A stretch of DNA of 64,000 nt from Caprella mutica (GCA_947561585.1 CANNZV010001820.1:1-64000); one strand, 5' to 3'; positions 21,735-33,357 are shown, counted from the first letter of the stretch. Notes: generated by a model from the letters alone, not told the origin. Numbers and translations: made by a program.

Positions 21735-22950
21735 TAAGATATAATTATAGTATGTTAAATATATATAGAAAAAAAAATGAACTGAAGAAGACGTTTAAAC
21801 ACTTAAATTTTGGTTCAAAATATTTTTTTACTTAAAACTTTAAAACTTAAACAAAATTTGTTTGTAAAATCGTTATTATTTGATAAAATTATGTTGGAAT
21901 TTTATCTATAACTATTTTCTATTTGACTCCTTTAAGTCAATATTAGAAATAAAAAGTGTTATAAACGAAATAGAAACTGTATAAAAAAGGCAATATAAAA
22001 TGCACTGGAGTTACTGAAATATTAGAAGCAATCCCCGTGGAGTTATTCTCAATAACTGAACCTGTCATACCAATATAGGGAGATTTATTGCCCAATGCAA
22101 TAAGATGATATTCGATCCTTTAATAACATTCGTCACAAAGATGATATACTTATGCATGCCATTGAATAGATGTGTGTTTATTTAATCATCTACCTTTGTT
22201 TTTTTAATCATAGTCAGAATATATCCAATCAGTTCGTACTTTTATTGCTGTAAATGGATAAAACCTTTTTCGATTGAATTTCAATCATTGGTTATTTACT
22301 TAGAGTTGCTATTTAAAAACAAGTCACTCTTTTGATAATTAAAATACAGTAAAACATAGAAATATTATTTACATCTATGTGGGGAATATATTCAAATGAT
22401 AGTCTATCATATAATGGCAAAAAACAGTTAACTTTAACGCAATAAATACGAAAAGAAAATAGAAGAAATGTTACTATATTCTGGCTATACAGAATGATTA
22501 TTAAAATGTAAAATACTGAAATCAAACAATACTCCAAAAATGGATATACTGCAAACAAAATAATTACCAACAAATGGCATAAATCATTTAACCGAAAGTG
22601 TTGAATATATATTCATATACAGTAAGTATGAACGTAAAATCATAATGTAACATAAACATTTTCAGATACAATTATATATCTTCTTTCAATTTTGGAACAT
22701 TAATATGCAAATTTTTTTTAACTTCCAATACAACGAAATTATTGTAACTTTACTCATAGACTCTGTAACAGAGGTATGATTGTTTTATTTCCATATTCCG
22801 TTAGGTGGCTTTTCTGCGGATCAAAAAGGCACAATAAGTGTAACTGACACGTCTTATTACTTCCCAAAAAAGTAATAAGGCATAGCATGACTTGCAGATA
22901 TTGTGAGGAATGTAATTCTCTATAGTATGTCAGAGTAGATGTTATGATAT
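21735..22950. other. AT-rich spacer, no gene seen
   Basis: Frames of 80-86 codons on the minus strand (22313, 22754) lack motifs and have AT-driven composition. The phrase CCCGTGGAGTTATTCTCAAT near 22033 resembles CCGTGGAGTTATTGTCAAT near 20203, a small dispersed repeat. Confidence 0.4.
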
Positions 22951-23168
22951 GGGGTAAGTTACGAGTTATTGGACAGTTACACGTTTTCGACCACATGAGG
23001 GAATAATATGAAATAATTGTAATATAACTTTGTTTTAATTGGTATCGATGATACGTGCAGATATCATGGATACCAATTAAAGATTAAATATGTTAATTAT
23101 AATTATTACACACATTTTTTGTAAATTATCTTATTTGAGGAACCGTCCGATAACTCGAAATTTACCCC
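22951..23168. mobile_element. MITE-like element, full-length copy
   Basis: Starts GGGGTAAGTTACGAGTTATT and ends with the complementary arm (CCGTCCGATAACTCGAAATT then TACCCC). The central palindrome is at 23037-23078 with two internal mismatches. Confidence 0.85.
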
Positions 23169-23169
23169 A

Positions 23170-23847
23170 GTTACCAAACTTATAGATACAGTTTTTTTCA
23201 TAAAAATGCATATTCGGGCTTGTATTCAAATGCAAGTGCTTAGATACTGATTTAACTAAAATAGACAAAAAATCATAACTATGACTTTTTTAATTATCAA
23301 TATTAGTGTGACCCGTAGCCATGGCCACAAATTATTAGTTTCTCCTTATAATATATGTTTATTAATAAAAGTGTGACAGACAGACAGACGCGGCCCTTAT
23401 TTAGAGTGTGAGATTAACATATTAAGCTGTAGGTAGAGTTTTTCTCCATTCAAACCTCTTTGTTATCACTTTAGAATCTTCAGAAAAGCACCTCAAACTT
23501 TATCCAAATGTGGAAGTTTGCATTAAAAAGTCCGTGGATTTTCCACTCTGTAAATTGTTTGGGTGGGAGATGCGTTCAAGGATCATGAATCGCGTGCGCC
23601 TTAACTTTCGAGAAAAATTATTCTGTTTACGTATTTAAGTTAGTGGAGAAGAACAAAATTGGACGTAACTTTTAATGGCGGCATTAGCCAATTACCGACA
23701 GTGTAAAAAATACCCCCTCAAGAAAAAGAACTTTGGCGTAGTTTCAACTTACGATCAAAAGTTAAGATGCTTTGGATGCATGAATAAGAAAAGAACACAT
23801 GATTATTATGTGTGCAGACCTTCTTCGCCCAAAGTCATATCGTTATC
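23170..23847. other. unique spacer with a small unassigned frame
   Basis: An 83-codon plus-strand frame begins at 23675 (MAALANYRQCKKYPLKKK). Its C-terminal third runs into a GTCGAC-rich repeat, and nothing supports coding. GCGTTCAAGGATCA at 23572-23585 also occurs at 21070-21083. Confidence 0.35.
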
Positions 23848-23920
23848 GAACATTTGGTCGACGAAGTGTAGGTCGACAAAATGTTCGTCGACAGACATTT
23901 CGTCGAAGGACATTTTGCAT
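23848..23920. repeat. short degenerate repeat with GTCGAC/ACATTT motifs
   Basis: Alternating ACATTTGGTCGACGAAGTG, ATGTTCGTCGACAGACATTT and TCGTCGAAGGACATTT. The related TTTCGACGAAACATTTGG recurs at about 24118. Confidence 0.5.
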
Positions 23921-23950
23921 TATTAACATTTCCTTTAGGGGATATTCACA

Positions 23951-24027
23951 TTATGTAGTTTGTTGTATCCGCTAGTTTGTTGTACTGTACACGCCATGGT
24001 AGCTTAAAGACATGGCAGGGGGGTTAG
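23951..24027. repeat. dispersed repeat, copy 1 (partner at 60695)
   Basis: TTATGTAGTTTGTTGTATCC, GCTAGTTTGTTGTACTG, CATG and ACATGGCAGGGGG occur in the same order and spacing as at 60695-60770. Confidence 0.65.
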
Positions 24028-24150
24028 AGGGGTGGCATGCCCCCTTACACTTATATTAGAGTGTGTTTATATCCCCCTTGCGAAAATTCCCGGTCGGAAC
24101 GTCAGTCTATGAAATGTTTTTCGACGAAACATTTGGCAACCGATAATTAT

Positions 24151-24282
24151 GAGGTAAATTCCACATTTATATTATTTGAGAGAAAAAGTGTATACATTCA
24201 AAGCTGATATTTTTATTTTAATATACAGTTTCCATATATTCTCGAAGATATGGAACTGTCCAATAACTCGGAAGTTACCCTA
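24151..24282. mobile_element. MITE-like element, rearranged copy
   Basis: The right outer arm is well kept (GATATGGAACTGTCCAATAA to ACCCTA). The left arm has lost its second block (GAGGTAA joined to TTCCACATTTATATT). No central palindrome. Confidence 0.6.
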
Positions 24283-24403
24283 CTGAGTGGAAGAAAATGG
24301 TAATAATTAAGGTTTGTTATTTAAATGTGTTTCGAAAGTTGAATTATTATTTAGAAGGAATTGCGATAAATGAAAAAAAATATAAATACACAAGCAAGAA
24401 GTG

Positions 24404-24442
24404 TTTATGCCTGGGATATTCCTTTAATATCCCAGGCATAAA
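24404..24442. repeat. perfect 17-bp hairpin
   Basis: TTTATGCCTGGGATATT, a 5-nt loop (CCTTT), then AATATCCCAGGCATAAA. No T-tract or other context to assign a role. Confidence 0.85.
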
Positions 24443-24589
24443 TCCCTGCCTGTATAATTAATCACAAAAAAGATCGAGACATTTTTAAAGGATTAATTAT
24501 CAATGACATGTGCCTTAAATTAATAAATCAATATTAAAGGTTATAAAAATTTACAGCAATAGTATATATGCATATTATACGAGAGGGGG

Positions 24590-25162
24590 AAAAAGTTATG
24601 GTGGGGCCATAGGAGATTGAGAGGGGTAAGTTATGGTGGGACGTAGAAGATTGAGAGGGGTAATTAAGTTATGGTGGGGCCATATAAGATTGAGAGGTGT
24701 AAGTTATGGTGGGGCCATAGAAGATTGAGAGGGGTAAGTTATGGTGGGCTATAGAAGATTGAGAGGGGTAAGTTATGGTGGGACGTAGAAGATTGAGAGG
24801 GGTAATTAAGTTATGGTGGGGCCATAGAAGATTGAGAGGGGTAAGTTATGGTGGGCTATAGAAGATTGAGAGGGGTAAGTTATGGTGGGACGTAGAAGAT
24901 TGAGAGGGGTAATTAAGTTATGGTGGGGCCATAGAAGATTGAGAGGTGTAAGTTATGGTGGGGCCATAGAAGATTGAGAGGGGTAAGTTATGGTGGGGCC
25001 ATAGAAGATTGAGAGGGGTAAGTTATGATGGGGCCATAGAAGATTGAGAGGGGTAAGTTATGGTGGGGCCGTAGAAGATTGAAAGGGAAAAACGTTATGG
25101 TGGGGCCATAGATGATTGAGAGGGGTAAATTATGGTGGGGCCATAGAAGATTGAGAGGGGAC
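24590..25162. repeat. 35-bp minisatellite, about 16 copies
   Basis: Units GGGGTAAGTTATGGTGGGG then CCATAGAAGATTGAGA, with length variants (a GTAATTAAGTTATGG form and a GGACGTAGAAGATTG form) that alternate as a higher-order pattern. Same family and orientation as 57320-58437. Each unit carries GGTAAGT, a splice-donor-like string. Confidence 0.95.
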
Positions 25163-25330
25163 ACCGTTTCATTATTCTCTCCCCATATCTAGCCCTATCT
25201 TAGCCTTATCTTTATCTTCTCTTAGATATTATATATCTACCTTTGCCACAGGAGGGTATGACTAAAAATAGTCACAACGACCTGCCCCTTTTATACCTTT
25301 GGCTATGTTAATTTTTATGTAGGACAAAAA

Positions 25331-25460
25331 TAGGGCAAGTTACGAGTTACAGGACGGTTACATATTTGCGATCATAAGAAGAACTATAATAAATATTTGT
25401 ATATTCTCCTAATTATAATTGGTACCCATGATACTAACAGGTATCATGGATACCAATTAT
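25331..25460. mobile_element. MITE-like element, left arm plus centre only
   Basis: Starts TAGGGCAAGTTACGAGTTAC. The central palindrome is at 25417-25458 (GGTACCCATGATAC and GGTATCATGGATACC). The right outer arm is missing. Confidence 0.75.
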
Positions 25461-26150
25461 AATAACGATTGTACTTTATAATCCAATATAATTTTTATGT
25501 GTTATAATACTGTTACAACATTAATACCTCAACATTGTCCTACTTTTTTTACAACATTACCTCAACATTGTCCCAATATTTTCTCATTTTAATTTTTAAT
25601 TTCTCCAACAAAATGGCCTTTCATCGATGGTAAAAAGGCTAATTCTTCATGCTCCGCTTTTCAGTTTTCTTTTGAATTAAGAAGATAAACCCGAACAAAA
25701 GATTCATTTCACCTCAAAGGAAATTGAAACCAAAAGATTAGCTCCAGTGAAAGGGATTTTCATTACCCTTCATAGGTTTTTCAGTCAGGCTTTTTTGTAT
25801 GGATTTTCATTACCTCTCACAGGCTTTTCATCATCACACAAAATAAATCCTTAAGCACCAAAGTTTTCTGACACGTCGGACAGAAGCGCATAATTTGGTG
25901 CATAAACACTTCCTTCCTGGCGATGAAACGGGAATACTGAGGGAATATTGTGGGAATGATGTGGATTTATCATGGGAGTATAATGGGAATATCATTGAAA
26001 TATCACAGGGAATATTGTGGAGTCGTGTAAATTATAGGTATTACAAATTTTACTGAAGACAAGTTTTAATATTTTGATGTATATCTTAACACTTACCTAA
26101 CCAACTAAATAAAAATATAAAAAGAAAAATCACATTCCATCTCTCTTTCC
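25461..26150. other. unique spacer with short local repeats
   Basis: Contains degenerate ACAACATT.CCTCAACATTGTCC at 25510-25580 and GGGAATATTGTGG-type repeats at about 25930-26020. No gene seen. Confidence 0.35.
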
Positions 26151-26215
26151 TTTTCCCTTTCCTTTTCCCTTTCCTTTTCCTTTTCCTGTTCCCTTTCCTT
26201 TTCCCTTTTCTTCCC
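26151..26215. repeat. polypyrimidine microsatellite-like tract
   Basis: Imperfect CCCTTTCCTTTT repeats. Confidence 0.8.
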
Positions 26216-26744
26216 GTTTATTTGACAGACATATGACATTCTGTCTATCATTTACATGCTTATGTTTCTACACGTAATATTTGCCGTAAGTGAAAGGGTA
26301 GGTTTAACGTAAGGTAGCTACTGTGTACTCACGTACTTTCACCGTAACTACGTACTTTCACCGTAACTACGGAATGCACTTAGTGCTAATGTACAGAAAA
26401 TGAACTTAGCAAATTTGTTAGGATGAAAATTCACCACTCATGGGTTATTTTGAGATGTTATTTTAAAAGAGGTTACGCATGTTTAACAATTTATTATTTA
26501 ATTAAAGAAAGATAAAATTGTTAAACGGTGAATAAAATAGTAATAGTAATATGAATTGATGAATGTAAATAATTATGAATTTATATTAAACGTCATTTGT
26601 GGGAACATAAATAATGATTAATAGTCTATAAAAATATATAAAGAAATACCAATCAAATATCTTAACAAAATTTGTGAATTTATGAAAGCCAAAATGACAT
26701 TAAAAAATAGGACCACTTTATTTTGCCTTCTTTTTAAGTTACTA
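26216..26744. other. AT-rich spacer, no gene seen
   Basis: Includes a two-fold GTACTTTCACCGTAACTAC repeat near 26334. Otherwise unremarkable. Confidence 0.35.
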
Positions 26745-26880
26745 TAGGGTAAGTTACGTATTATCGGACAGTTCCACATATTCGATAATTTGAAGAATAT
26801 TTAAATCATTGTTTTAAAATTACAAATTAATTTTTCCATCATCGCAAATGTGGAATCGTTCAATAATTCGGAACCTACCC
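26745..26880. mobile_element. MITE-like element, short copy without centre
   Basis: Left TAGGGTAAGTTACGTATTAT and right complement (AATGTGGAATCGTTCAATAA, ACCTACCC) with about 40 bp between. Like the copy at 7302 it lacks the central palindrome. Confidence 0.75.
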
Positions 26881-27284
26881 AATTATAACCCGATATAATA
26901 ATTTTCATATGAAAAATCACTCGTGTCTCCAATAAGGAGACTCAATGTTTTGAAAGCATGGTTCATTCCACCGTAGACTTTGCAGTAGATTCAATTAATG
27001 GCATTCATGTAAAATAGTTCAGACTCTCCAGTAATGAATTTAGAGAGAGATATGCAAATGAAATTAATGAACACCATTTAGCTGGTTAATGAACTTAAAT
27101 ACTGAATAATTATTCATTGCTGCTCTACAGATATCAGCCAAAATTAAAATTTAAATGTATGAAGATTACCATTTAATTTTCTAAAAGTTGTAACTGTAAT
27201 AAAATGATTAAGAAACTGTAATTAATTGGCTAATGTTAACTTTACAAAAGTGTATTCTGATTGTAACAATTGTTTAAAACAATA
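26881..27284. other. AT-rich spacer, no gene seen
   Basis: No recognisable coding or repeat signal before the 50-bp array. Confidence 0.35.
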
Positions 27285-28300
27285 ACAATAGTATATACCA
27301 AGAACAATACCTATTGTAAACTATTGCAATAACAATACCTACTATACAGTACATTAATTACATAACAAAGGTATATAAAAAACAGTACCTACTATACAGT
27401 ACATTAATTACATAACAATAGTATATAAAAAACAGTACCTACTATACAGTACATTTAATTGCAATAACAATAGTATATAAAAAACAGTACCTACTATACA
27501 GTACATTAATTACATAACAATAGTATATAAAAAACAGTACCTACTATACAGTACATTAATTACATAACAATAGTATATAAAAAACAGTACCTACTATACA
27601 GTACATTTAATTACATAACAATAGTATATAAAAAAACAGTACCTACTATACAGTACATTTAATTACATAACAATAGTATATAAAAAACAGTACCTACTAT
27701 ACAGTACATTAATTACATAACAATAGTATATAAAAAACAGTACCTACTATACAGTACATTAATTACATAACAATAGTATATAAAAAAACAGTACCTACTA
27801 TACAGTACATTAATTACATAACAATAGTATATAAAAAACAGTACCTACTATACAGTACATTAATTACATAACAATAGTATATAAAAAACAGTACCTACTA
27901 TACAGTACATTAATTACATAACAATAGTATATAAAAAACAGTACCTACTATACAGTACATTTAATTGCAATAACAATAGTATATAAAAAACAGTACCTAC
28001 TATACAGTACATTAATTACATAACAATAGTATATAAAAAACAGTACCTACTATACAGTACATTAATTACATAACAATAGTATATAAAAAACAGTACCTAC
28101 TATACAGTACATTTAATTGCAATAACAATAGTATATAAAAAACAGTACCTACTATACAGTACATTAATTACATAACAATAGTATATAAAAAACAGTACCT
28201 ACTATACAGTACATTAATTACATAACAATAGTATATAAAAAAAAGTACCTACTATACAGTACATTTAATTGCAATAACAATAGTATATACCAAATACAAT
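27285..28300. repeat. 50-bp minisatellite, about 20 copies
   Basis: Units contain CAGTACCTACTATACAGTAC then ATTAATTACATAACAATAG and TATATAAAAAA. A variant with TTTAATTGCAATAACAATAG recurs about every 3-10 units. A-run length also varies. Confidence 0.95.
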
Positions 28301-28530
28301 ACCTATTCAAAACTACAATTAATTGCAATAACAATTGTAATAACTGAAGTCGGATTATTTCTGTGAAAAGACCGTAGAGTTTCAGAGAGAATTATTACAA
28401 GTCAGAAACACAAAGGATCACGTCAATTAAAGTCAAAAAGACTTAGAAAGAAGAGAGTGACTTCTTTGAGAAAGAAGGTACTGCCTTTATTACCTTCGCA
28501 GACTGAAGAAGGTTATGTTGTAGGCAGCAT

Positions 28531-28756
28531 TTATTTATTTATCATCTCGTTTTTCGCATAATTCAAAAAGTATTCAATTAATTTCTCTTAAATTTTGTGT
28601 GATGATTGGTCATTATCCAGGAACCATTTGATATATTTTGGAAGGAATCTGGTCAAAGGTCAAGGTCATTTATAGCCCAATGATTATTGGATAGTCAAGA
28701 TCATTTATAAGAGGAGGCGAAGGTAAGCGCTCTACGAGTGCCCATCATCTAGTTTA
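28531..28756. repeat. dispersed retroposon-like repeat, copy 1
   Basis: Shares with 33358-33565 the ordered motifs TTATTTATTTAT(C), ATTGGTC, AGGAACCAT, ATTTTGG, GGTCAAGGTCA, AGATCATTTATAA, GGCGAAGGTA and GCGCTCTAC.GAGTG. The GGCGAAGGTATGCGCTCTAC ending resembles 3' ends of SINE/RTE-type repeats of other animals (from memory, not checked). TCAAGGTCA at 28660-28668 matches an ERR/SF-1-type nuclear receptor site. Confidence 0.7.
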
Positions 28757-28941
28757 CCACTAGTTTCCCCTGTATATTGTATCATCTTTTTCTTTGTTTT
28801 TTTTACTCACATGTTCTTTTTTCTTATTTTTTTCTCAGATGTCTTGTGGTTAAAAATGTTTCTAATTCTTTGTGGCAGATGAAGATGGATTATTTTCTCT
28901 TCTAATTTTTATCAAGAAGATGGAAGAGAATTTCAGGGGAT

Positions 28942-28996
28942 GGGGTAAAGTCACAGTTATTGGACTCTTACACATTTTTGGTCAAGTAAGAAAGAA
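28942..28996. mobile_element. MITE-like element, left arm only
   Basis: GGGGTAAAGTCACAGTTATT then ACACATTTTTGGTCAAGTAAG matches the family's left outer arm. No centre or right arm. The 16-bp minisatellite begins about 65 bp further on. Confidence 0.6.
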
Positions 28997-29062
28997 ATAT
29001 GTTTATTATTTAATATAGTAATTACCATATGTTTTTTCAGATAAATTTGAATGAGCACGTTC

Positions 29063-29370
29063 CATCACATAACTGTTCCATCACATACCAGTTCCATCAC
29101 ATAACTGTTCCATCACATAGCAGTTCCATCACATAACTGTTCCATCACATAGCAGTTCCAGCACATGCCCGTTCCATCACATGGCTGTTCCATCACATAC
29201 CAGTTCCATCATATGGCTGTTCCATCACATGGCTGTTCCATCACATGGCTGTTCCATCACATGGCTGTTCCAGCACATGCCCGTTCCATCACATGGCTGT
29301 TCCATCTCATTCTCGTTCTATCTCAGTGTCCCATGCGTTCCATCACATGTTCGTTCCATGAGAGCGCGTT
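29063..29370. repeat. 16-bp minisatellite, about 18 copies
   Basis: Units GTTCCATCACATAACT and GTTCCATCACATGGCT; an irregular decayed end to about 29370. The overlapping plus-strand frames are repeat artefacts. Confidence 0.95.
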
Positions 29371-29497
29371 CCATGATGCGCCAAGTCAAATTAGTTCTCG
29401 TCAGTGCAAATAGCGGTCTGTTTGGCCAAATTAAACGCCTCCCATCATTCTTCGTCCCTCCACTTTCTCTATTTTTTACACAGTCACAACAGATGAC

Positions 29498-30112
29498 TGC
29501 AGAGAGACTGTTATGACAACAGTATGACTGTAACGGTCACTACAAAGACTACAGGGACTTTTATAACAGCAGTCAGTTCAGAGACTGTTATAACAACAGT
29601 CTCTGTAGTGACTGTGACAGTCAGACTGTTTTAACAACAGTCTCTGTAGTGATTTTGACAGTCAGACTGTTGTTATAACAGTCTCTGTAGTGACTGTGAC
29701 AGTCAGACTGTTATAACAACAGTCTCTGTAGTGACTGTGACGGTCAGACTGTTATAAGAATAGTCTCTGTAGTGACTGTGACAGTCAGACTGCTATAACA
29801 ACAGTCCTTTTAGTGACTGTCACAGTCAGACTGCTATAACAACAGTCCTTTTAGTGACTGTCACAGTCAGACTGTTGTTATAACAGTCTCTGAAGTGACT
29901 GTCACAGTCAGACTGCTATAACAACAGTCCTTTTAGTGACTGTCACAGTCAGACTGCTATAACAACAGTCCTTTTAGTGACTGTCACAGTCAGACTGTTG
30001 TTATAACAGTCTCTGAAGTGACTGCCAAAGTCAGACTGTTGTTATAACAATATCTGCAGTGACTGTCACAGTCAGACTGTCATAACAAAAGTCCCTGTAG
30101 TGACTGTTGGAT
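29498..30112. repeat. 41-bp minisatellite with internal inverted repeats, about 14 copies
   Basis: Units of CAGTCAGACTGTTATAAC, AACAGTCTCTGTAGTGACTG and TGA. Nested complementary pieces (GACTGTTATAAC / GTTATAACAGTC; CAGTCAC / GTGACTG) give each unit strong fold-back potential. In several units the TTATAAC block is inverted (TTGTTATAACAG versus TTATAACAACAG). Confidence 0.9.
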
Positions 30113-30194
30113 AGGTACAGCGGTTCGTAACCAAAAAAAAAGACCGATGATTTAGATCGTAATTAAAACAAAAGCTATATTGACCTGAGAAATT

Positions 30195-30330
30195 GATACA
30201 TCCTCCCCTCCTCCCTATGGTTTCCTCCCCTCCTCTCAAGCATCCCCACCCCTCCTCTTAAGTCTCCTATCCCCTCCTCTCAAGCATCCCCTCCCCTCCT
30301 CTTAAGTCTCCCCTCCCCTCCTCTCACTCC
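30195..30330. repeat. CT-rich 22-26-bp repeat
   Basis: Imperfect CCCCTCCTCTCAAGCATCC and CCCCTCCTCTTAAGTCTCC units, five to six copies. The complementary strand is G-rich. Confidence 0.8.
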
Positions 30331-30811
30331 TCCAATTAGTGAACATGTTCTCCAATTCATCCCCTAACTAACTCCTCCTCAACCCTTTGTTACAATTCTC
30401 CCTCTAGAGTAAAACCTTCTAATTCTCTCCCAAAAACATCTTCAGTTCATTCTAATGAGTGAAACATCTTTAAGAACAGTGTTCTCAAAGTACTATGAGC
30501 ACCCACTGTATTATCATCACCGATTTTCAAATTTCTATCGGTGACTATAAGCACTCACACGGTAGCTGATTATTTTAATAACTATTTCTGTAATATAACC
30601 TCTACGCTCGATTATTAATCCAAGACTCAATTGACAATACAAATTATAATTCTGCAAACTCTCTCTTCCTCAAATTATTACCATTAATTATCTGTTGAAA
30701 GATTCTACCTATAGACTTCATAAGAGTCACACTGGAATATTTAAATTAGCAATTTATCATTTACCATGTCCTTTGTTTATCAGCATATATAAGTTTAAGA
30801 GTGGTTCTGAG
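30331..30811. other. AT-rich spacer, no gene seen
   Basis: No motif recognised. Confidence 0.35.
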
Positions 30812-31760
30812 TACGAAGTGACTAACTATCGACATATCCATTTTGCCCCTACTTAGGACGATCATAGAGAAATGTGTTGCATCTCGATTGAATGCTTTAC
30901 CTGGTGAAATAGACTGTTAAAATTCGAAGCAGTTTGGTCTTCAGCAATTTAAGAGTTCAACGGATGGAATTTCAAATTATAGTGCGAGGGTTTATCTAGA
31001 CCTTGATAGAAAGATATAAATTTGTAATAACGATAGATTAACTGTAAGCCATGTAATCTCATTGCTTTAAACTTGCTAATTGTAGAGTGTGTGATGTGGT
31101 CTTGCAGAAGTTCCGTAGTTTTCTTCATGGACGTACACAGAGTGTAAAATTTGGTGTTGGCATTTCATGTGGCGTACCACAGGGAAGTGTCCTGGGACCT
31201 GTTTTATTTCTCTTATTTATTAATGATATTAGTAACTGTACTAATGATGGACACTTCACTATATATACCGAGGATACCACCATTGCTCTCAGTGATTTGA
31301 ATATTGATTATTTATTCTTAAAAGTTAAATGTAATAGAAATTTAAGTAAACTGTTTGATTGAACAATTAGCAATAGACTCTCACTAAATACACTAAATAC
31401 TAATATTATTCACCACTAACAGATTATATCCTAATTATCCCCCTCTGTGTTTGAAAATAAGTATTGAACCAACTGCTTTTAAATATTGTTTGAACTTTTT
31501 AATTCATTTAAGAATAGATACAAGGTATTTATACTCGGTAAATACGTCTCATCAGTGTCACACTAAGTAATTTTGACTTGTAATTCTTATGTTTGTTCCC
31601 TTCACTCTGTTGCTTTTGATGATTATTTATAACGTCTCGTATAACATTTTAATTGTTGCCAGGAAAGTTTTAACGATCTTCGTATGGGCCAGAGTTAAGA
31701 AGAGAGATTCTTCATCCGTGTTTTAGTGTCTCTGTGATAAAAAATAACTTTTGTTTAATG
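30812..31760 (+). pseudogene. non-LTR retrotransposon (LINE) reverse transcriptase relic
   Basis: Translations across several frames follow a LINE RT from its N-terminal part. Worn NYRPIS-type and EKCVASRL-type blocks lie near 30825-30895 and a worn QFGLQQFKSST near 30930. The best-kept part is an open stretch at 31087-31362 with SFLHGRTQSVKFGVGISCGV, then PQGSVLGPVLFLLFINDIS, the hallmark block between RT domains 4 and 5. The catalytic YADD box reads YTED (31264-31275), so the first catalytic aspartate is replaced by Glu. Downstream frames keep a worn NRLSLNTLNT and further pieces to about 31740. Multiple stops and frameshifts; clearly dead. It probably belongs to the CR1/Jockey group, but the exact clade cannot be decided by eye. 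Confidence 0.8.
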
Positions 31761-31977
31761 TATGTAGAGAAATTTGTTTGCATGGTTCAACATTATACGT
31801 AATTCTAGTTTTCTGTTTTATTCCACAAAGATTATATATTTATTCATTATTATTTATTCAGTAATTAAGTAAAATATGAACACATTAATTAAATTATGAG
31901 TGTTTCATTGGAAATAGAAAAAGAACATAAGTTAGACGATATTTTTTGATTTAAAATTAGAAGACTTCATACTTCTA

Positions 31978-33245
31978 CAGGGTGGGGCGTAAGTTTGGAA
32001 GCAATTTTTCAAGCATTAATAAAATTCTTAAAAATAAGTTCCTAAGTAGGTGATAGGGTTTGAACTATAGTAGAGACACTACATTATGACGTGGCAGTGT
32101 TATTTTTTACAAAAATTTAGTCAATTCAAAAATGTCAGACAAAAGAGAAGTCATTATTGCTCTACACCGTGTCGGGAAGTCAGATTCCGTCATTTCAAAG
32201 ACTCTCTCAATAACGAGATCGACTGTTTGGAAGTGTGTGAAGCGTTTTAATGAGAGAGGAGACTTGACTGATCGTCCAAGAAGTGGTAGACCACGCTCAC
32301 AACGCACCAAACAACTGATAAAATGTGCCCGAGAGAAGATCAAGAGGAACCCGAAAAGGTAAATACGATTGTTAGCCAAAACAGCTAATGTGAGTCCCAG
32401 AACAATGAGAAGAGTTGTCAAAGAAGACCTAAAGATGTCCTCTTTCCCTCCAAAAGAGACAGACTCTGTCAGAAGCTGTAAAGAAAAAGAGATTGGAGAG
32501 AAGCAAAGCACTTCTGAGAGAATTGAAGTCTGGCACGGCTGGTGAAATTGTTTGGTCTGACGAAAAAAATTTCAGTGGAAATGGCTCACAACCGGAGGAA
32601 TGACAGAATAATTGGTAAAAGTGCAAAAGACATCCCGTACAAACAAAAAACTATCCACAGAACCATGAAACCTGCTTCAGTAATGGTCTGGGCCGCCGTT
32701 TCAGAAACTTGGAGATCTCCTTTGATTTTTGTGGAACAAGGCGCCAAAATCAATGCTAAATGTTATATTGAAAATATTTTGACGCCAATGTTGGAGTCAG
32801 CTAAGGATCACTTCGGTAATGACACTCTATGGACATTTCAGCAAGACGGCGCGACTTCACATACTGCAAATGTCACTCAAAACTGGTGCCATGACCATCT
32901 TCCACGGTTTTGGTCCAAAGAAATGTGGCCTCCCTGCTCCCCAGATGTTAATCCTATGGACTTTTCGGTATGGTCCATTCTTGAATCAAAGGCCTGTGGT
33001 AAATTCCATCGCTCCAGAGATCTTGGAAGGAAATTTCACAAGAACAGTTGCGTGCCGCAGTAGGGGGAGTTCATAGGAGATTTGAGGCTGTTATTAAAAA
33101 CAAGGGGGGACATTTTGAATAAATTTATGATTTTTGAATTCTTAAAACCCATATGTAATAATACATAACTGTAAATTATTAAATAAATTTTTCGTTGAAT
33201 TATATTATGCACTTTCATTTGCTTGCAAACTTACGCCCCACCCTG
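31978..33245 (+). mobile_element. mariner-like (DD37D, maT-type) DNA transposon, 1268 bp, complete ends
   Basis: Terminal inverted repeats: CAGGGTGGGGCGTAAGTTTG on the left and the complement of the same 20-mer on the right, extending with one mismatch to about 26 bp. The element is flanked on both sides by TA (31976-31977 and 33246-33247), the Tc1/mariner target duplication. The length and the single interrupted transposase frame fit the superfamily. Confidence 0.93.
32132..33122 (+). pseudogene. mariner-like transposase, inactivated
   Basis: The N-terminus begins MSDKREVIIALHRVG with a helix-turn-helix (SVISKTLSITRSTVWKCVKRF) and a GRPR box (RPRSGRPRS). The DDE domain shows WSDEK (first Asp, 32559-32561), FQQDGATSHTA (second, 32845-32847) and WPPCSPDVNPMDF (third, 32959-32961). 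The last two are separated by 37 residues, giving DD37D as in the maT group of IS630-Tc1-mariner. Breaks: TAA stop at 32360-32362; a frameshift near 32440; a one-base shift around the A-run at 32562-32569; another shift before the end, where FEAVIKNKGGHFE precedes TAA at 33120-33122. It would bind the terminal repeats and catalyse cut-and-paste transposition; this copy cannot encode an intact enzyme. Confidence 0.9.
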
Positions 33246-33357
33246 TAAATTAATGAACAATTCCACTCGATAATCTTGACGTATAATACGTAAAAACAGA
33301 GTAAATGAATTTTAATACATTTACATTTGCAAATTTACGGAAAGTTATGTTTTAAGC

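Noticed and set aside
23675..23926. 83-codon plus-strand frame with four Cys
   Set aside because: No domain, and its last third is a GTCGAC-rich simple repeat. Retained only as a note in the spacer entry.
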